In this document: positions 18,101-26,938 of the stretch, piece after piece
How the letters are laid out: each line of letters opens with the position of its first letter
How positions within the stretch are numbered: the first letter of the stretch is position 1
DNA from: Paraflavisolibacter caeni
GTDB lineage: Bacteria > Bacteroidota > Bacteroidia > Chitinophagales > Chitinophagaceae
Assembly: GCF_025628885.1 (NCBI RefSeq)
Contig: NZ_JAOTIF010000016.1
Location: 1-64,000, forward strand
Length of the DNA: 64,000 nt
Direction of reading: 5' to 3'
The notes under the pieces: model-generated
The model's input: only the letters and a program-made list of their open reading frames with translations
Databases searched by the model: none
Told to the model about the DNA's origin: nothing
Made by a program: the position numbers and the translations under genes

Positions 18101-20852
18101 CAATTTTTTGAATACAACCGCCGTATCATTTGGTGGCGTGAGTGCTTCCTCTTTTGTCATCAATTCCAATACAAGTATCACCGCCATTGTTGGCAACGGT
18201 GCTTCGGGCAATATAGCCGTCACAACGCCTAGTGGAAGTGCCAATTCAACATTTTTTAATTACGATAATCCGAAGATTACATCCTTTAGTCCAGCTTCGG
18301 CTGCAGCAGGGACCGCCGTGATCATCACAGGTTCTGACTTTTACAATGTTTCTTCGGTGAAGTTTGGTGGTGTGCCTGCTGCTTCATTTACAATTCATTC
18401 GTCGAACAGTATCACGGCTGTTGTTGGCGCAGGGAATACGGGCGATGTCACAGTAACTACACAAGTAACCACAAGCCGCATGGGCGGATTTACTTTTATT
18501 TCTCCAACACCGGCTATTCATTCAGTTGTTCCAAGTATTGCCACTACAGGTACGACCGTTAAAATAACCGGCAATAAGTTTACAGGTGCCACAGCTGTTA
18601 GTTTTGGCGGTGTTACTGCTGTATCCTTTGTAGTCAATTCTGATTCGCTTATTACAGCCACCGTTGGTGCAGGTACCTCCGGTGATGTTTCTGTTACCAC
18701 ACCTTTGGGTGGTGTAACTTATCATGGATTTATTTATACCAATGCACCAGTGATTACATCAATTGTTCCTGGTTCAGCACCTGTTGGTGCTTCTGTAACC
18801 ATTTCAGGTTTTAACTTTAATCCAACTGCAGTTGGTAATACAGTTTATTTTGGCTCTGTAAAAGCACCTGTTTTATCTGCTTCTTCAACATCTTTGGTGG
18901 TCACTGTTCCGGCGGGTGCAAGCTACCAGCCAATTAGTATTACTAATAATGGTTTAACAACTTATTCATCCAAGCCTTTTAATATAACATTTACGTCACT
19001 GGAAACGTTGAGCACAAGTGCTTTTGCACCAAAAATTGATTTGGCTCTTGGCAACAAACCATATGGTATGGCGATTGCGGATATTGACTTGGATGGCAAA
19101 AACGATGTTGCCGTTGCCGTTGGAAATCCATCGAACAACCTAAGCTTGTTTCAAAATACAAGTACGCCTGACAGTGTATCTTTTGCTCCGAAGAAGACGA
19201 TTGCCTATAACAGATATCCCCAACAAACTATCTTCAGCGACATTGATGGCGATGGTAAACTTGACATGATAGTTGCAAATGGCTCCGATATGAACGGCGT
19301 TTCAATATTCAGAAACACAAGCACAAACAACAGTGTTTCGTTTGCCGATGAGTATCTTTTTAACAACTTACGCCTGGGTAATTTTAGTGTAGCTGCCGGT
19401 GATTTGGATGGTGATGGAAAGGTTGATCTCGCTGTTTTATCGCAATATTCAAAAGAAATTTATATCTGTAAAAATACAGGCCAGCCAGGAATAATTTCCT
19501 TTGCTTCACCTATTGTAAGATCTGTGAATGGCATGGGCTCGAATATTATTATCACCGATATGGATTTGGATGCAAAACCCGACCTGGTAATTTCTACTGT
19601 TGTTGGTAATGGAAGTCCATACGGGAGTCTTTTCATCTACCGCAATACCAGTTCCGCAACTGCAATTTCGTTTGACGCAGCAAAAGATTTTTCCACCTCG
19701 GGCAGTGCGGCATCGCTTGCTATTGCTGATATAGATAGTGATGGCAAAAGTGATGTAATAGTAACAAATCTATATCTTAATACATTTAGTTACCTGCGGA
19801 ACGTTAGTAGTGTTGGCAACATTGCATTGGAGAGTAAGCTTGAATTTCTAACCTCACAACATCCATCTGGTATAACCGTTGCTGATCTGGATGGGAACAA
19901 CAAACCAGAAGTTGTTATTTCAAATAATGGCAATTCAACAGTATCTGTATTTAGCAATACCAGTTCGAATAACACACTTTCATTTGCACCGAAATTTCAG
20001 ATAACCACAGGTGATGGCCCATATACTGTAACAGTTGGTGATATGGATGCTGACGGTAAACCCGATATCCTGACGACAAATCAAAACGACGGTAGCTTTT
20101 CAGTGATAAGAAGTTTGGTGGACGGCTTTTTTGTTAGATCTTTTGTTCCTACTTCGGGTGGTGCTGGAACTATAGTAACAATTAAAGGTACACATTTCAC
20201 TAATGTTACCGATGTTAGCTTTGGCGGTGTAGCCGCCTCTTCTTTTACGGTGGTGAATGATTCCACGATTACTGCGGTTGTTGCCAATGGTTCAACCGGG
20301 AGTGTAAGGGTAAAAACAGCTGCCGGCGAGGATTCACTTCAAACATTTACCTATACCTGCGACTCTGTGAAAGGCCCGGTTCCTGTCATTTCTTTAATCC
20401 GTGATTCAGTCCTGGTCAGTTCCCAGGCCAATTATTACCAATGGTATTACAACAATAATAAGTTGCCAAATGCCATTTCCAATTCATTGGTTTTCAAAAA
20501 TGCCGGTTTCTATCACGTGGAGACAAGTGCGGATAGAACCTGCTGGATTCCTTCGTTCGATTATCCTGTTCTCATCGGCCGGAGTACAACACAGGACTCC
20601 CTGCAGCTATATGTGTACCCCAACCCCTCAACTGGCAATTGCATTGCGTATGTAAAGCTGCCACAAGTGGGCACTTCAGTCGCCTATGTCCAGGTATTCA
20701 ATGTGACGGGTGTGCAGGTTTTTCAAACCAGCAAGTTGATCTTTTATGGAAATGAAATCAGGATCCCGTTCACCATATCGGCCAAAGGGACCTATTTTGT
20801 TAAAATGGTCGTTAACAACAAGGTCGTTCAGCAATCGATCATCATCATTTAA
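15156..20852 (+). CDS. Giant secreted TIG/FG-GAP protein with T9SS sorting domain
   Basis: A 1898-residue surface or secreted protein. Signal peptide 1-21 ('...TLLCTSQILSQ'); a long TIG/IPT domain (~22-105); a block of about seven FG-GAP/VCBS repeats (~125-480) with Ca-binding loops of the type 'DLDGDGKPD'; ten tandem ~80-residue TIG domains (~481-1280), the last again of the long type; a second FG-GAP block (~1290-1655); a final TIG (~1655-1735); a short Ig-like region; and a C-terminal type IX sorting domain from ~1815 ('LYVYPNPSTGN' ... 'GTYFVKMVVNNKVVQQSIIII'). FG-GAP blocks probably form calcium-bound propellers. Adhesion or polymer binding is likely but not shown. The next gene starts within 10 bp of its stop. 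Confidence 0.92.
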   Translation: MKFCFFFLLITLLCTSQILSQPSITSFSPSSGAVGTTVIINGANFSTTPANNIVYFGAVRANVTAATATSLTVTVPNGATCQPLSVTTGNLIAWSDAPFIPTFQWGGAINNNAFFNPLPLDSVSTGNFNTEGLAIADLDGDGKPDAAVADRANNTVSLFRNRTSGNELSFYAKVDLATGKTPAFVTVGDLDGDGKFDLIVANSDINTSTVSVYKNNSTVNNLSFAAPQSIAAGTQPMALFVTDFDKDGKADIAIANVDLPGSITLLRNITSGGVISFAPKQSIAVSGTFNDVKAADLDGDKMPDLVFSNYLLNVVSVLRNTSTSGNISFATSQNYAAGSFPSGIAIGDMDADGKADVAVANLYSNTVSILKNASVSGAISFGLKPDIGSLDSPTDVTLSDVDGDGKLDLLVSDANNSTAYAVSVLKNYSTTGTISFGTKADFGITATGKIGTADFDMDGRQDFIVTSGALRGVIYKNRIGAPDITSFSPTSAAAGTTVTIYGSNFNGTTSVSFGGVAAASFTLVNSSTITAIVGANSVSGNVVVSSPMGFSSIAGFVFAAPPRITSFTPQTAVTGTTITITGTNFTNATSFSFGGVPAGSFSVVNPTTIKAIVGSGASGDVSVTTPYGAASLPGFVFTTPQPTITSFSPGFGGTGATVSIAGTHLAGATSVSFGGVPASSFVVVSNNAITATVGSGASGNVSVTTASGTDSLPGFTYIPPPAVTSFTPASAKYGTTVNITGNNLNNVTGVSFGGVPALSFSIVNATTITATVGNGASGNVVVTSPYGSSTMSGFTFLPSPTVTSFTPQSGPPGTTVTITGIDFTGATSVYFNGEPATSFTVLSSTTIQAVTGIGNTGSVQVTTPNGFGISSSYYTFIYPQPTITSFSPMSATTGDVVSITGTNFIKVQSVRFGGVAASSFVVNSSTSITATVGAGASGNVVLTTAGGQASIAGFTFVQPPPTITSFFPQYAANGHSVTITGNNFLNTTAVSFGGVSASSFVINSNTSITAIVGNGASGNIAVTTPSGSANSTFFNYDNPKITSFSPASAAAGTAVIITGSDFYNVSSVKFGGVPAASFTIHSSNSITAVVGAGNTGDVTVTTQVTTSRMGGFTFISPTPAIHSVVPSIATTGTTVKITGNKFTGATAVSFGGVTAVSFVVNSDSLITATVGAGTSGDVSVTTPLGGVTYHGFIYTNAPVITSIVPGSAPVGASVTISGFNFNPTAVGNTVYFGSVKAPVLSASSTSLVVTVPAGASYQPISITNNGLTTYSSKPFNITFTSLETLSTSAFAPKIDLALGNKPYGMAIADIDLDGKNDVAVAVGNPSNNLSLFQNTSTPDSVSFAPKKTIAYNRYPQQTIFSDIDGDGKLDMIVANGSDMNGVSIFRNTSTNNSVSFADEYLFNNLRLGNFSVAAGDLDGDGKVDLAVLSQYSKEIYICKNTGQPGIISFASPIVRSVNGMGSNIIITDMDLDAKPDLVISTVVGNGSPYGSLFIYRNTSSATAISFDAAKDFSTSGSAASLAIADIDSDGKSDVIVTNLYLNTFSYLRNVSSVGNIALESKLEFLTSQHPSGITVADLDGNNKPEVVISNNGNSTVSVFSNTSSNNTLSFAPKFQITTGDGPYTVTVGDMDADGKPDILTTNQNDGSFSVIRSLVDGFFVRSFVPTSGGAGTIVTIKGTHFTNVTDVSFGGVAASSFTVVNDSTITAVVANGSTGSVRVKTAAGEDSLQTFTYTCDSVKGPVPVISLIRDSVLVSSQANYYQWYYNNNKLPNAISNSLVFKNAGFYHVETSADRTCWIPSFDYPVLIGRSTTQDSLQLYVYPNPSTGNCIAYVKLPQVGTSVAYVQVFNVTGVQVFQTSKLIFYGNEIRIPFTISAKGTYFVKMVVNNKVVQQSIIII
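16594..18990 (+). repeat. Ten tandem TIG-coding repeats of ~240 bp
   Basis: Within the giant protein gene, ten consecutive units of about 240 bp each begin with a sequence encoding 'ITSFSP'-like residues and contain 'VSFGGV.A.SF.V', 'ITA.VG.GASG.V.VTT' and 'GFTF'. Starts fall near 16600, 16840, 17080, 17320, 17560, 17800, 18040, 18270, 18510 and 18745. The even spacing and shared DNA words indicate expansion by tandem duplication. Confidence 0.85.
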
Positions 20853-20860
20853 TGTATTGT

Positions 20861-21730
20861 ATGAAGAAGATTTCCTTCAGTTACCTCATGACCGTTTTGG
20901 TGATCTTGTTGAGCTGTGGCAAGAACAAGGATACTGAGCCCGATACCGGAAACAATGGCGGTGGTAATAATCAACAAAACACAAGTTGTGTACTGACCAC
21001 GATTTCGCAGGTAAACAGCGGAGCCGGTGCCGAATCGTCCTTATCTGCATTTTACAACAGCAATAACAATGTTACCAGTTTGGTTGTCTATGATAGCGTC
21101 AATAGAGCAAAAAGCTTTGAAGCTAGTTTCTCCTATATCACAGCCGACTCTGTCAGGATAAGCCCCTATCAATACCTGCGACTAGACGGCAACAAGCGGG
21201 TTATACGCTTTGTTACAAAATCAGATCTCTCTGATCCTGCTCATGCCGATACATATGTCTTTGAGTACTCCTACAACAGTGATGGCTATCTTGCAAAAAA
21301 GGATCTTTTTATCAATGGTTCAACAAGGGCAAACTTCAGCACAGCCTACACTTATGCCAATCAACAGTTAACGGGTTGCCTCATGACAACGCCCAGCGCA
21401 GGTAACCAAAAGGTGTTGGAATCAACTTTGTCTTACGACAGCAAAACGACGATCAAAAACTGGATGTATACATTCCCGGATGCCATGGAAGGTTACCCTT
21501 ATCTAACTGTTCTCAATTTTGGAAAACATGTTGTGAACCCATTAAGTAAAGTTGTCACCAAAATATACAACCCTGCTTCCGGAGTTTTGCTTGACACATG
21601 GACCACCAGTTATGACAACTATCAAACTGATGCCAATGGGCATGTGCTGTCCGGCGTTGCAACAGGAGATCTGCAACAAGGAATAGCATCATTTTATGGC
21701 AAAACAAATTTCTACTACACTTGTCATTGA
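20861..21730 (+). CDS. Lipoprotein of unknown function
   Basis: A ~289-residue exported lipoprotein. The signal sequence starting at ATG 20861 (MKKISFSYLM...) ends in the lipobox 'VILLSCGK', followed by a Gly/Asn-rich linker ('GNNGGGNNQQN'). The body has Tyr-rich beta strands ('YVFEYSYNSDGYLAKKD', 'FSTAYTYANQQLTG') similar in style to Bacteroidota RHS-like or DUF4595-type lipoproteins with 'Y..DGYL.K' repeats. The longer start at 20852 overlaps the previous stop by one base and adds three residues before the signal peptide. It is probably co-transcribed with the giant surface protein. Confidence 0.75.
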   Translation: MKKISFSYLMTVLVILLSCGKNKDTEPDTGNNGGGNNQQNTSCVLTTISQVNSGAGAESSLSAFYNSNNNVTSLVVYDSVNRAKSFEASFSYITADSVRISPYQYLRLDGNKRVIRFVTKSDLSDPAHADTYVFEYSYNSDGYLAKKDLFINGSTRANFSTAYTYANQQLTGCLMTTPSAGNQKVLESTLSYDSKTTIKNWMYTFPDAMEGYPYLTVLNFGKHVVNPLSKVVTKIYNPASGVLLDTWTTSYDNYQTDANGHVLSGVATGDLQQGIASFYGKTNFYYTCH

Positions 21731-22145
21731 TGATAGTTCACTTTCAATTAATGGCAAAAATATTTTTGTCCGAAGTAAACCAAACGATAAACCGATATAA
21801 ACCAGACAGCCATTACAAAAATTAGTAAAGCCCGGCAGCCATTATAATGGCTCAAAGCACACAATCGAGTAGACGAAAAGCCCCAGAGAAAAGCCCCGGT
21901 ACACACATCATGTACCGGGGCTTTTAGTTCTACTCCTTGTTGACCGAATGGCTGCCCAAGCCACTGGATGGAGCGGGTAGCCATGGCGGTGGCTAGCTTG
22001 ACACAGGGAAACTCTTTAGGGAATTGTTGGTGGATCAGACTCCGGCTAATGCATTTTTTTGAATAATTTCATTCGTTTCATTTTTATAGATATTTTCGTT
22101 TCACTCATTGATTTTCAAAGCCATTAAAACAAATTAGCACTAACG
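21731..22145. other. Intergenic region carrying a terminator
   Basis: About 415 bp between the lipoprotein gene and the DUF1080 operon. The only structured element seen is the strong hairpin at 21889-21925. The open frame on the minus strand here lacks protein-like composition and I do not call it. Confidence 0.5.
21889..21925. terminator. Bidirectional intrinsic terminator
   Basis: A 14-bp perfect inverted repeat AAAAGCCCCGGTAC / GTACCGGGGCTTTT with a 9-nt loop. The GC-rich core is flanked by A and T tracts on the two sides, so it can act in both directions. It closes the lipoprotein/surface-protein transcription unit. Confidence 0.85.
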
Positions 22146-23963
22146 ATGACTTCCTTATTTCAGCAGAAAGTGATTGGTGTGTCCCTTTTTGCAGTAGCTG
22201 CTTTATGTCAAAAAGCTTCTGCCCAATCGTCACTTTCCCTAATTGGTCTTTCGTCTTTTCAATCTTCCGGGCCTTCCTGGAAATTAGCCGGAGATGTTTC
22301 TGCCGATCTTAGCCAGAACAATGTGTTGCAAACAACACCTGGTACCGGTGTATTGGTAAATCTTCCCAGCCAGCAAATTCATGGCGCCGATCTGTTGACC
22401 AATTTCCAGCACGGTGACCTGGATTTGGAATTGGACTACATGATGGCCAAGGGTTCTAACTCGGGCATTTATTTGCAGGGCCGTTATGAGCTTCAGTTGT
22501 TGGACAGCTGGGGCGTAAAAAGCCCTAAATACAGCGATAATGGCGGTATTTATGAACGCTGGGATGAGAGCCGCGGCAAAGGACTAGAGGGGTATGAAGG
22601 CTATGCACCCCGTCAAAATGTAAGCCGTGCGCCCGGCCTGTGGCAGCATTTAAAGGTTTCCTTCCAGGCGCCCCGTTTTGATGGAGCCGGCAAAAAAATT
22701 GAGAACGCAAAGATTTTGCGTATAGAATTGAATGGCGTAACCATTCATGAAAACGTTGAACTGTTTGGCCCTACCCGTGGTAGTATGGGCAGGGAAGCAG
22801 CCCTCGGCCCCCTGCGTATACAGGGCGATCATGGCGCCGTTGCATTTAAAAATGTTAATATAAAAAACTTCGACAAGCCCCGTCCGGAACTGTCGGATGT
22901 AAAATATTCAGTTTACAAAGGAAAATTTGAAGCAGAACCGGATTTTGCCAAGCTGAAGCCGGAAGCGGAAGGCACTTTAGCTGCACTTTCTTTAAATGTA
23001 AAAAACAAACTGAACGGAGAGGGTTTGATCCGTTATACCGGCAATTTACAGGTAAAAGAGTCCGGAACCTATCAGTTCAATTTAAATGTAAGCGGCGGTG
23101 GCGGCCTGCTTCAAATCAATAATCAAACCGTAATCCCCACCGGAGGAAGAAGTGGCGAGATCGCACTTCCTGCAGGCAATCTGCCCTTTGAACTTTTATT
23201 TGCCAAATCGGCCAGCTGGGATAGGTCGGCTTTAGGATTGACGGTTGCCGGTTCCGCCATTCGTGATTTCCTCCTCAGCGAAGCCGCTATTGCGGGTCCA
23301 GGGGTTGATCCTATTTTGGTGGATGCACCGTCCAATACCATTCTGAGAAGCTTTATGGATATTCCCGGAGGCCCCAGAGTAGTGCATGCAGTAAACGTGG
23401 GTAGTGCAGAACAGTTGCATTATACCTATGATATGGACAAAGGCGCTATTGTGCAGCAATGGCGCGGTGGTTTCCTGGATGCCACACCCATGTGGCACGA
23501 AAGAGGTGATGGTTCTTCCCGTCCTTTAGGAACGGTTCAACGATTTGGCAAGCCAGTGCTTGCAATTGCCCGGCTTTCTTCTGCCCAGGCAGACTGGCCC
23601 GAGGATACCGCGGCAACTGGTTTTCAACCCAAAGGTTACGATCTGGATGAAGTAAACCGTCCCATATTTAATTACTCCATTTATAGCTCCATGGTTTCCG
23701 ATATCATCCGCGTAGTCAATAATGGGCAGGGATTGCAAAGAGAAATCAACATTCAGAATCCGGGCGAAAACTTGTATGTGCGTTTGGCGGAAGGCAAAAC
23801 CATTGAAGCCAGGCCCAACGGCACTTACCTGATTGATGATAAATCATATTATTTACAGATCAATGATGCAGGAGGCGCAGAACCGGTCATTCGTGAAAAG
23901 AATGGTCGTAAAGAACTGATCGTTCCTGTAAAAAACAAAGTAAGCTATTCAATTCTTTTTTAA
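22146..23963 (+). CDS. Secreted DUF1080 (3-keto-disaccharide hydrolase) protein
   Basis: A 605-residue exported protein, signal peptide ~1-27 ('...CQKASAQ'). Residues ~45-240 form a DUF1080 domain (PF06439, concanavalin-like, now named for 3-keto-disaccharide hydrolysis), with the typical 'GDLDLELDYMMAKGSNSGIYLQGRYELQLLD' core and 'GDHGAVAFKNVNIKNF' end. Residues ~250-375 resemble a PA14-like domain ('LQVKESGTYQFNLNVSGGGG'). A C-terminal part of ~215 residues is not recognised. It is the first gene of a three-gene operon with spacings of 19 and 25 bp. It probably binds or cleaves oxidised glycosides in the periplasm. Confidence 0.85.
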   Translation: MTSLFQQKVIGVSLFAVAALCQKASAQSSLSLIGLSSFQSSGPSWKLAGDVSADLSQNNVLQTTPGTGVLVNLPSQQIHGADLLTNFQHGDLDLELDYMMAKGSNSGIYLQGRYELQLLDSWGVKSPKYSDNGGIYERWDESRGKGLEGYEGYAPRQNVSRAPGLWQHLKVSFQAPRFDGAGKKIENAKILRIELNGVTIHENVELFGPTRGSMGREAALGPLRIQGDHGAVAFKNVNIKNFDKPRPELSDVKYSVYKGKFEAEPDFAKLKPEAEGTLAALSLNVKNKLNGEGLIRYTGNLQVKESGTYQFNLNVSGGGGLLQINNQTVIPTGGRSGEIALPAGNLPFELLFAKSASWDRSALGLTVAGSAIRDFLLSEAAIAGPGVDPILVDAPSNTILRSFMDIPGGPRVVHAVNVGSAEQLHYTYDMDKGAIVQQWRGGFLDATPMWHERGDGSSRPLGTVQRFGKPVLAIARLSSAQADWPEDTAATGFQPKGYDLDEVNRPIFNYSIYSSMVSDIIRVVNNGQGLQREINIQNPGENLYVRLAEGKTIEARPNGTYLIDDKSYYLQINDAGGAEPVIREKNGRKELIVPVKNKVSYSILF

Positions 23964-23982
23964 TTTCTGATTGCTACAATAT

Positions 23983-25986
23983 ATGAATCAAGTATTCAAG
24001 AATGCTTTATCGAAAACAGTAAAACTTTTTTCGGCTTCATTTTTATCGATTGGTTTGGCTGCACCGGTCTTTGCCCAGGAGGCTGCAAAAGAAGAAGACT
24101 TCTTTAAAATTATCCGAGTAAATGCTCCCGAAGGAGTGATCCTGGAAGTGGGTGGACTGGCCGTTTTACCTAATGGTGACCTGGGCGTTTCTACCCGCAG
24201 GGGCGATATCTTTATTGTTGAAAACCCAACCACACAGCGTCCATATTTCCGCAAGTTTGCTTCAGGTTTGCACGAAGTGCTAGGCCTAGCCTACAAAAAT
24301 GGCGCCTTGTATTGCGCACAAAGAGGCGAGCTGACCAAGCTGATTGACAGAAATATGGACGGCAAGGCCGACCGGCTGGAAACTGTTTATGCCTGGCCGC
24401 TTTCCGGCCATTATCATGAGTACAGTTTTGGCCCTAAATTGGCGCCTGATGGCACTTTCTTTGTTTCCGGCAACGTTGCTTTTGGAAATGAGGAATGGTA
24501 TCGGGGCGAAAGCCGTGTGCCCTGGAGAGGCTGGATGATGAAGATCTCCGAAGACGGAAAAATGGAACCCTTTGCCACAGGTTTTCGCTCCCCTTGCGGC
24601 CTGGGCATGATCGACGGCGAATTGTTTTATGTGGACAATCAGGGCGACTGGATCGGCTCAGGGGGACTGGTGCATGTGAAAAAAGGTGCATTTATGGGCC
24701 ACCCGGCCGGACTTCGATGGACCGGCATGCCGAATTCTCCACTTACATTAACCACCGAGCAATTATATGCCCATGTAAACCCGCGGCAGGTAAAAAATGA
24801 CCAGGGCCGCTATATCAAGCCGGAGAATGTTGTCAATGAAAAGTTTGTAACATTAGCCGAGGTGAAAAAGGAAATCCCCGAGATCCAATTGCCCTCCGTT
24901 TGGCTGCCCCATGGTGTTCTTGGTATCTCCAACTCTGAAATTGTAAAAATTCCGGAAGGAGCCTTTGGACCCTTTGAAGGACAGCTTCTGATTGGCGACC
25001 AGGGACAGAGCAAGATCAGCCGTGTGTTTATGGAAAAAGTGAATGGCGAGTTTCAGGGCGCTGCCTGGGAGTTCCGCCAAGGTTTTCAATCGGGCGTATT
25101 GCGTATGGCCTGGGCAAAGGATGGCTCTTTGTTTGTAGGTGAAACCAACCGCGGATGGGGATCGGCCGGTGAAGAGAATCAGGGCCTTCAGCGTTTGGTA
25201 TGGAATGGCCGTATTCCTTTTGAAATGAGAGCCGTTCGCGCCATGCCTGATGGCTTTGAAATTGAATTTACCAAGCCTGTAAATAAGAAGTCGGCCGAAG
25301 ACATTGCTTCTTACTCAGTGGAAAGCTTTACCTATAAATACCATCCAGTGTATGGAAGTCCTACTGTGAACGCTCAAAAATGTAAGGTTAAAGGCGTAAA
25401 AGTTTCTGCCGATGGTATGAAAGCCAGGATCATTGTAGATGGTCTGCGCCAATACTATATTCATAACATTACCCTGGATGGCGTGCGTGATCTGGAGGAT
25501 TCCTATTCACTGGTGCATCCTACAGCTTATTATACACTCAATAATGTTCCTGAGGGTCAGAAATTATCAATGAGTGAAGTAAGCACTAAAAATTCAGGCG
25601 GAACTGCAAAGAGCAATAGCGCATTTGCGGCCACAACTCTGGCTAAGGGTGGTACATCACTGAAAACACCTGATGATCCTAATGCAAAAGCAGACGCGAA
25701 AAAAACAACAGCAGCTACAGCAAAAGGTGTTGCTGATGTTAAACCCCTTTTGGCTAAATACACTTGTAATGCCTGCCATAATGCCGACAAGCGCCAGGTA
25801 GGACCTGCATTTAAAGATGTGGCTAAAAGAAATTACAGTATCGAAAAGATAGTTAGTCTTATTTATAATCCGCAGCCTCAGAATTGGCCTGGCTATGCCA
25901 CAGAAATGCCGCCTATGCCACAGGTGCCCAAGGAAGATGCAAGGAAAATTGCAGCCTGGATCAAATCGTTGTCTGCAAGTAAGTAA
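23983..25986 (+). CDS. Beta-propeller protein with C-terminal cytochrome c domain
   Basis: A ~667-residue exported protein, signal peptide up to ~'AAPVFAQ'. Residues ~50-410 form a sugar-dehydrogenase-like six-bladed propeller ('GGLAVLPNGDLGVSTRRGDIF', 'GLAYKNGALYCAQRGEL', 'FRSPCGLGMIDGELFYVDNQG'). A fibronectin-like domain follows (~415-530), then a low-complexity Ala/Lys linker. The C-terminal cytochrome c domain has heme motif 'CNACH' and a likely axial Met in 'ATEMPPMP'. The start at 23983 (ATG) is preferred over the upstream TTG. Placed between two DUF1080 genes, it may pass electrons from sugar oxidation to the respiratory chain. Confidence 0.88.
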   Translation: MNQVFKNALSKTVKLFSASFLSIGLAAPVFAQEAAKEEDFFKIIRVNAPEGVILEVGGLAVLPNGDLGVSTRRGDIFIVENPTTQRPYFRKFASGLHEVLGLAYKNGALYCAQRGELTKLIDRNMDGKADRLETVYAWPLSGHYHEYSFGPKLAPDGTFFVSGNVAFGNEEWYRGESRVPWRGWMMKISEDGKMEPFATGFRSPCGLGMIDGELFYVDNQGDWIGSGGLVHVKKGAFMGHPAGLRWTGMPNSPLTLTTEQLYAHVNPRQVKNDQGRYIKPENVVNEKFVTLAEVKKEIPEIQLPSVWLPHGVLGISNSEIVKIPEGAFGPFEGQLLIGDQGQSKISRVFMEKVNGEFQGAAWEFRQGFQSGVLRMAWAKDGSLFVGETNRGWGSAGEENQGLQRLVWNGRIPFEMRAVRAMPDGFEIEFTKPVNKKSAEDIASYSVESFTYKYHPVYGSPTVNAQKCKVKGVKVSADGMKARIIVDGLRQYYIHNITLDGVRDLEDSYSLVHPTAYYTLNNVPEGQKLSMSEVSTKNSGGTAKSNSAFAATTLAKGGTSLKTPDDPNAKADAKKTTAATAKGVADVKPLLAKYTCNACHNADKRQVGPAFKDVAKRNYSIEKIVSLIYNPQPQNWPGYATEMPPMPQVPKEDARKIAAWIKSLSASK

Positions 25987-26011
25987 GCTATTACATTCAA
26001 AAAGAAAAACT

Positions 26012-26749
26012 ATGAATAAAGGATTATCTGTAATTATTGGTGTAACCAGTATTTTGTGTGCCTGCTCCTCTTCAAAAATGGGCACATCCGCCACACAGCT
26101 CAATACCTTAACCAAGCAGGAAAAAAAAGAAGGCTGGGAGCTGCTGTTAGATGGCAAAACAACCAATGGCTGGCATACCTACAACCGGGACACTGTAAGC
26201 AAAAACTGGAAAGTGGTGGATGGTGTTTTAATAATGGATCCTAAGGCCAAAACTTCGAGTGGAATGGAGGATCTGATCACCAACAATGAATATGAAAATT
26301 ATGAACTTTCATTAGAATGGAGCATATCAGAGCAAGGCAATAGTGGGATTATCTTCAATGTAAAAGAGAGTCCTAAATTTGGCAACACATTTGTAACCGG
26401 CCCTGAAATGCAGATCCTCGATAACATCAAAGCCAGTGATAACAAACAGGAAAATCATCTTGCAGGATTGCTGTATGATATTCATGGAACTGCAGCCATG
26501 TCAAAACCCAAACCGGTTGGTGAATGGAACCTGGCAAGGATCATGCAAAAAAATGGTCATCTGACTTTTTATTTCAATGGTGTAAAAACACTTGATGTGC
26601 AGCAGGGAAGTGAAGAATGGAAGAATATGATAGCCAGAAGCAAATTCAAAACCTGGACAGACTTTGCTTCTGCAACTAAAGGAAAGATCGCTTTGCAGGA
26701 TCATGGTTATGAAGTGGCTTTCAGAAATATCAAGATCAGAAAGATCTGA
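26012..26749 (+). CDS. DUF1080 lipoprotein (3-keto-disaccharide hydrolase family)
   Basis: A ~245-residue lipoprotein, lipobox 'TSILCACSS'. The whole mature part is one DUF1080 domain: 'EGWELLLDGKTTNGWHTYN', 'WKVVDGVLIMDPKAK', 'YELSLEWSISEQGNSGIIF', 'GPEMQILDN', 'GKIALQDHGYEVAFRNIKIR'. These are the family's hallmark blocks, including the conserved 'LQDHG'. The start is the ATG at 26012; the longer frame upstream overlaps the cytochrome gene and has no protein-like content. It is the last gene of the operon, 25 bp after the cytochrome gene and just before a strong terminator. Confidence 0.9.
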   Translation: MNKGLSVIIGVTSILCACSSSKMGTSATQLNTLTKQEKKEGWELLLDGKTTNGWHTYNRDTVSKNWKVVDGVLIMDPKAKTSSGMEDLITNNEYENYELSLEWSISEQGNSGIIFNVKESPKFGNTFVTGPEMQILDNIKASDNKQENHLAGLLYDIHGTAAMSKPKPVGEWNLARIMQKNGHLTFYFNGVKTLDVQQGSEEWKNMIARSKFKTWTDFASATKGKIALQDHGYEVAFRNIKIRKI

Positions 26750-26770
26750 TTTCCACTCAGTAAAAAAAAC

Positions 26771-26815
26771 AAAAGCAGGTTATTGCGTTCAAAGGGCGTA
26801 ATAACCTGCTTTTTT
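26771..26815 (+). terminator. Intrinsic terminator of the DUF1080 operon
   Basis: A 17-bp stem AAAAGCAGGTTATTGCG / CGTAATAACCTGCTTTT with one G-T wobble, a 9-nt loop and a T tract (TTTTTT) after the stem. It sits 21 bp after the DUF1080 lipoprotein stop codon. The A tract on the other side would allow minus-strand use as well. Confidence 0.88.
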
Positions 26816-26938
26816 ATTAATTCCTAAAAAGGGTTATTTAATGGTCTTTTTGGCGGAAATTAGAGTTTAAAAAGGTTCATCCTTTTTGCCTTGACTATGG
26901 CCGGGTTTACGGCTTTTTACTAAATTAATACTGCGGTA

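Noticed and set aside
16157-20287. Several long antisense ORFs inside the giant TIG/FG-GAP gene
   Set aside because: They repeat with the TIG period and are mirror images of the repetitive coding sequence, so they are shadows.
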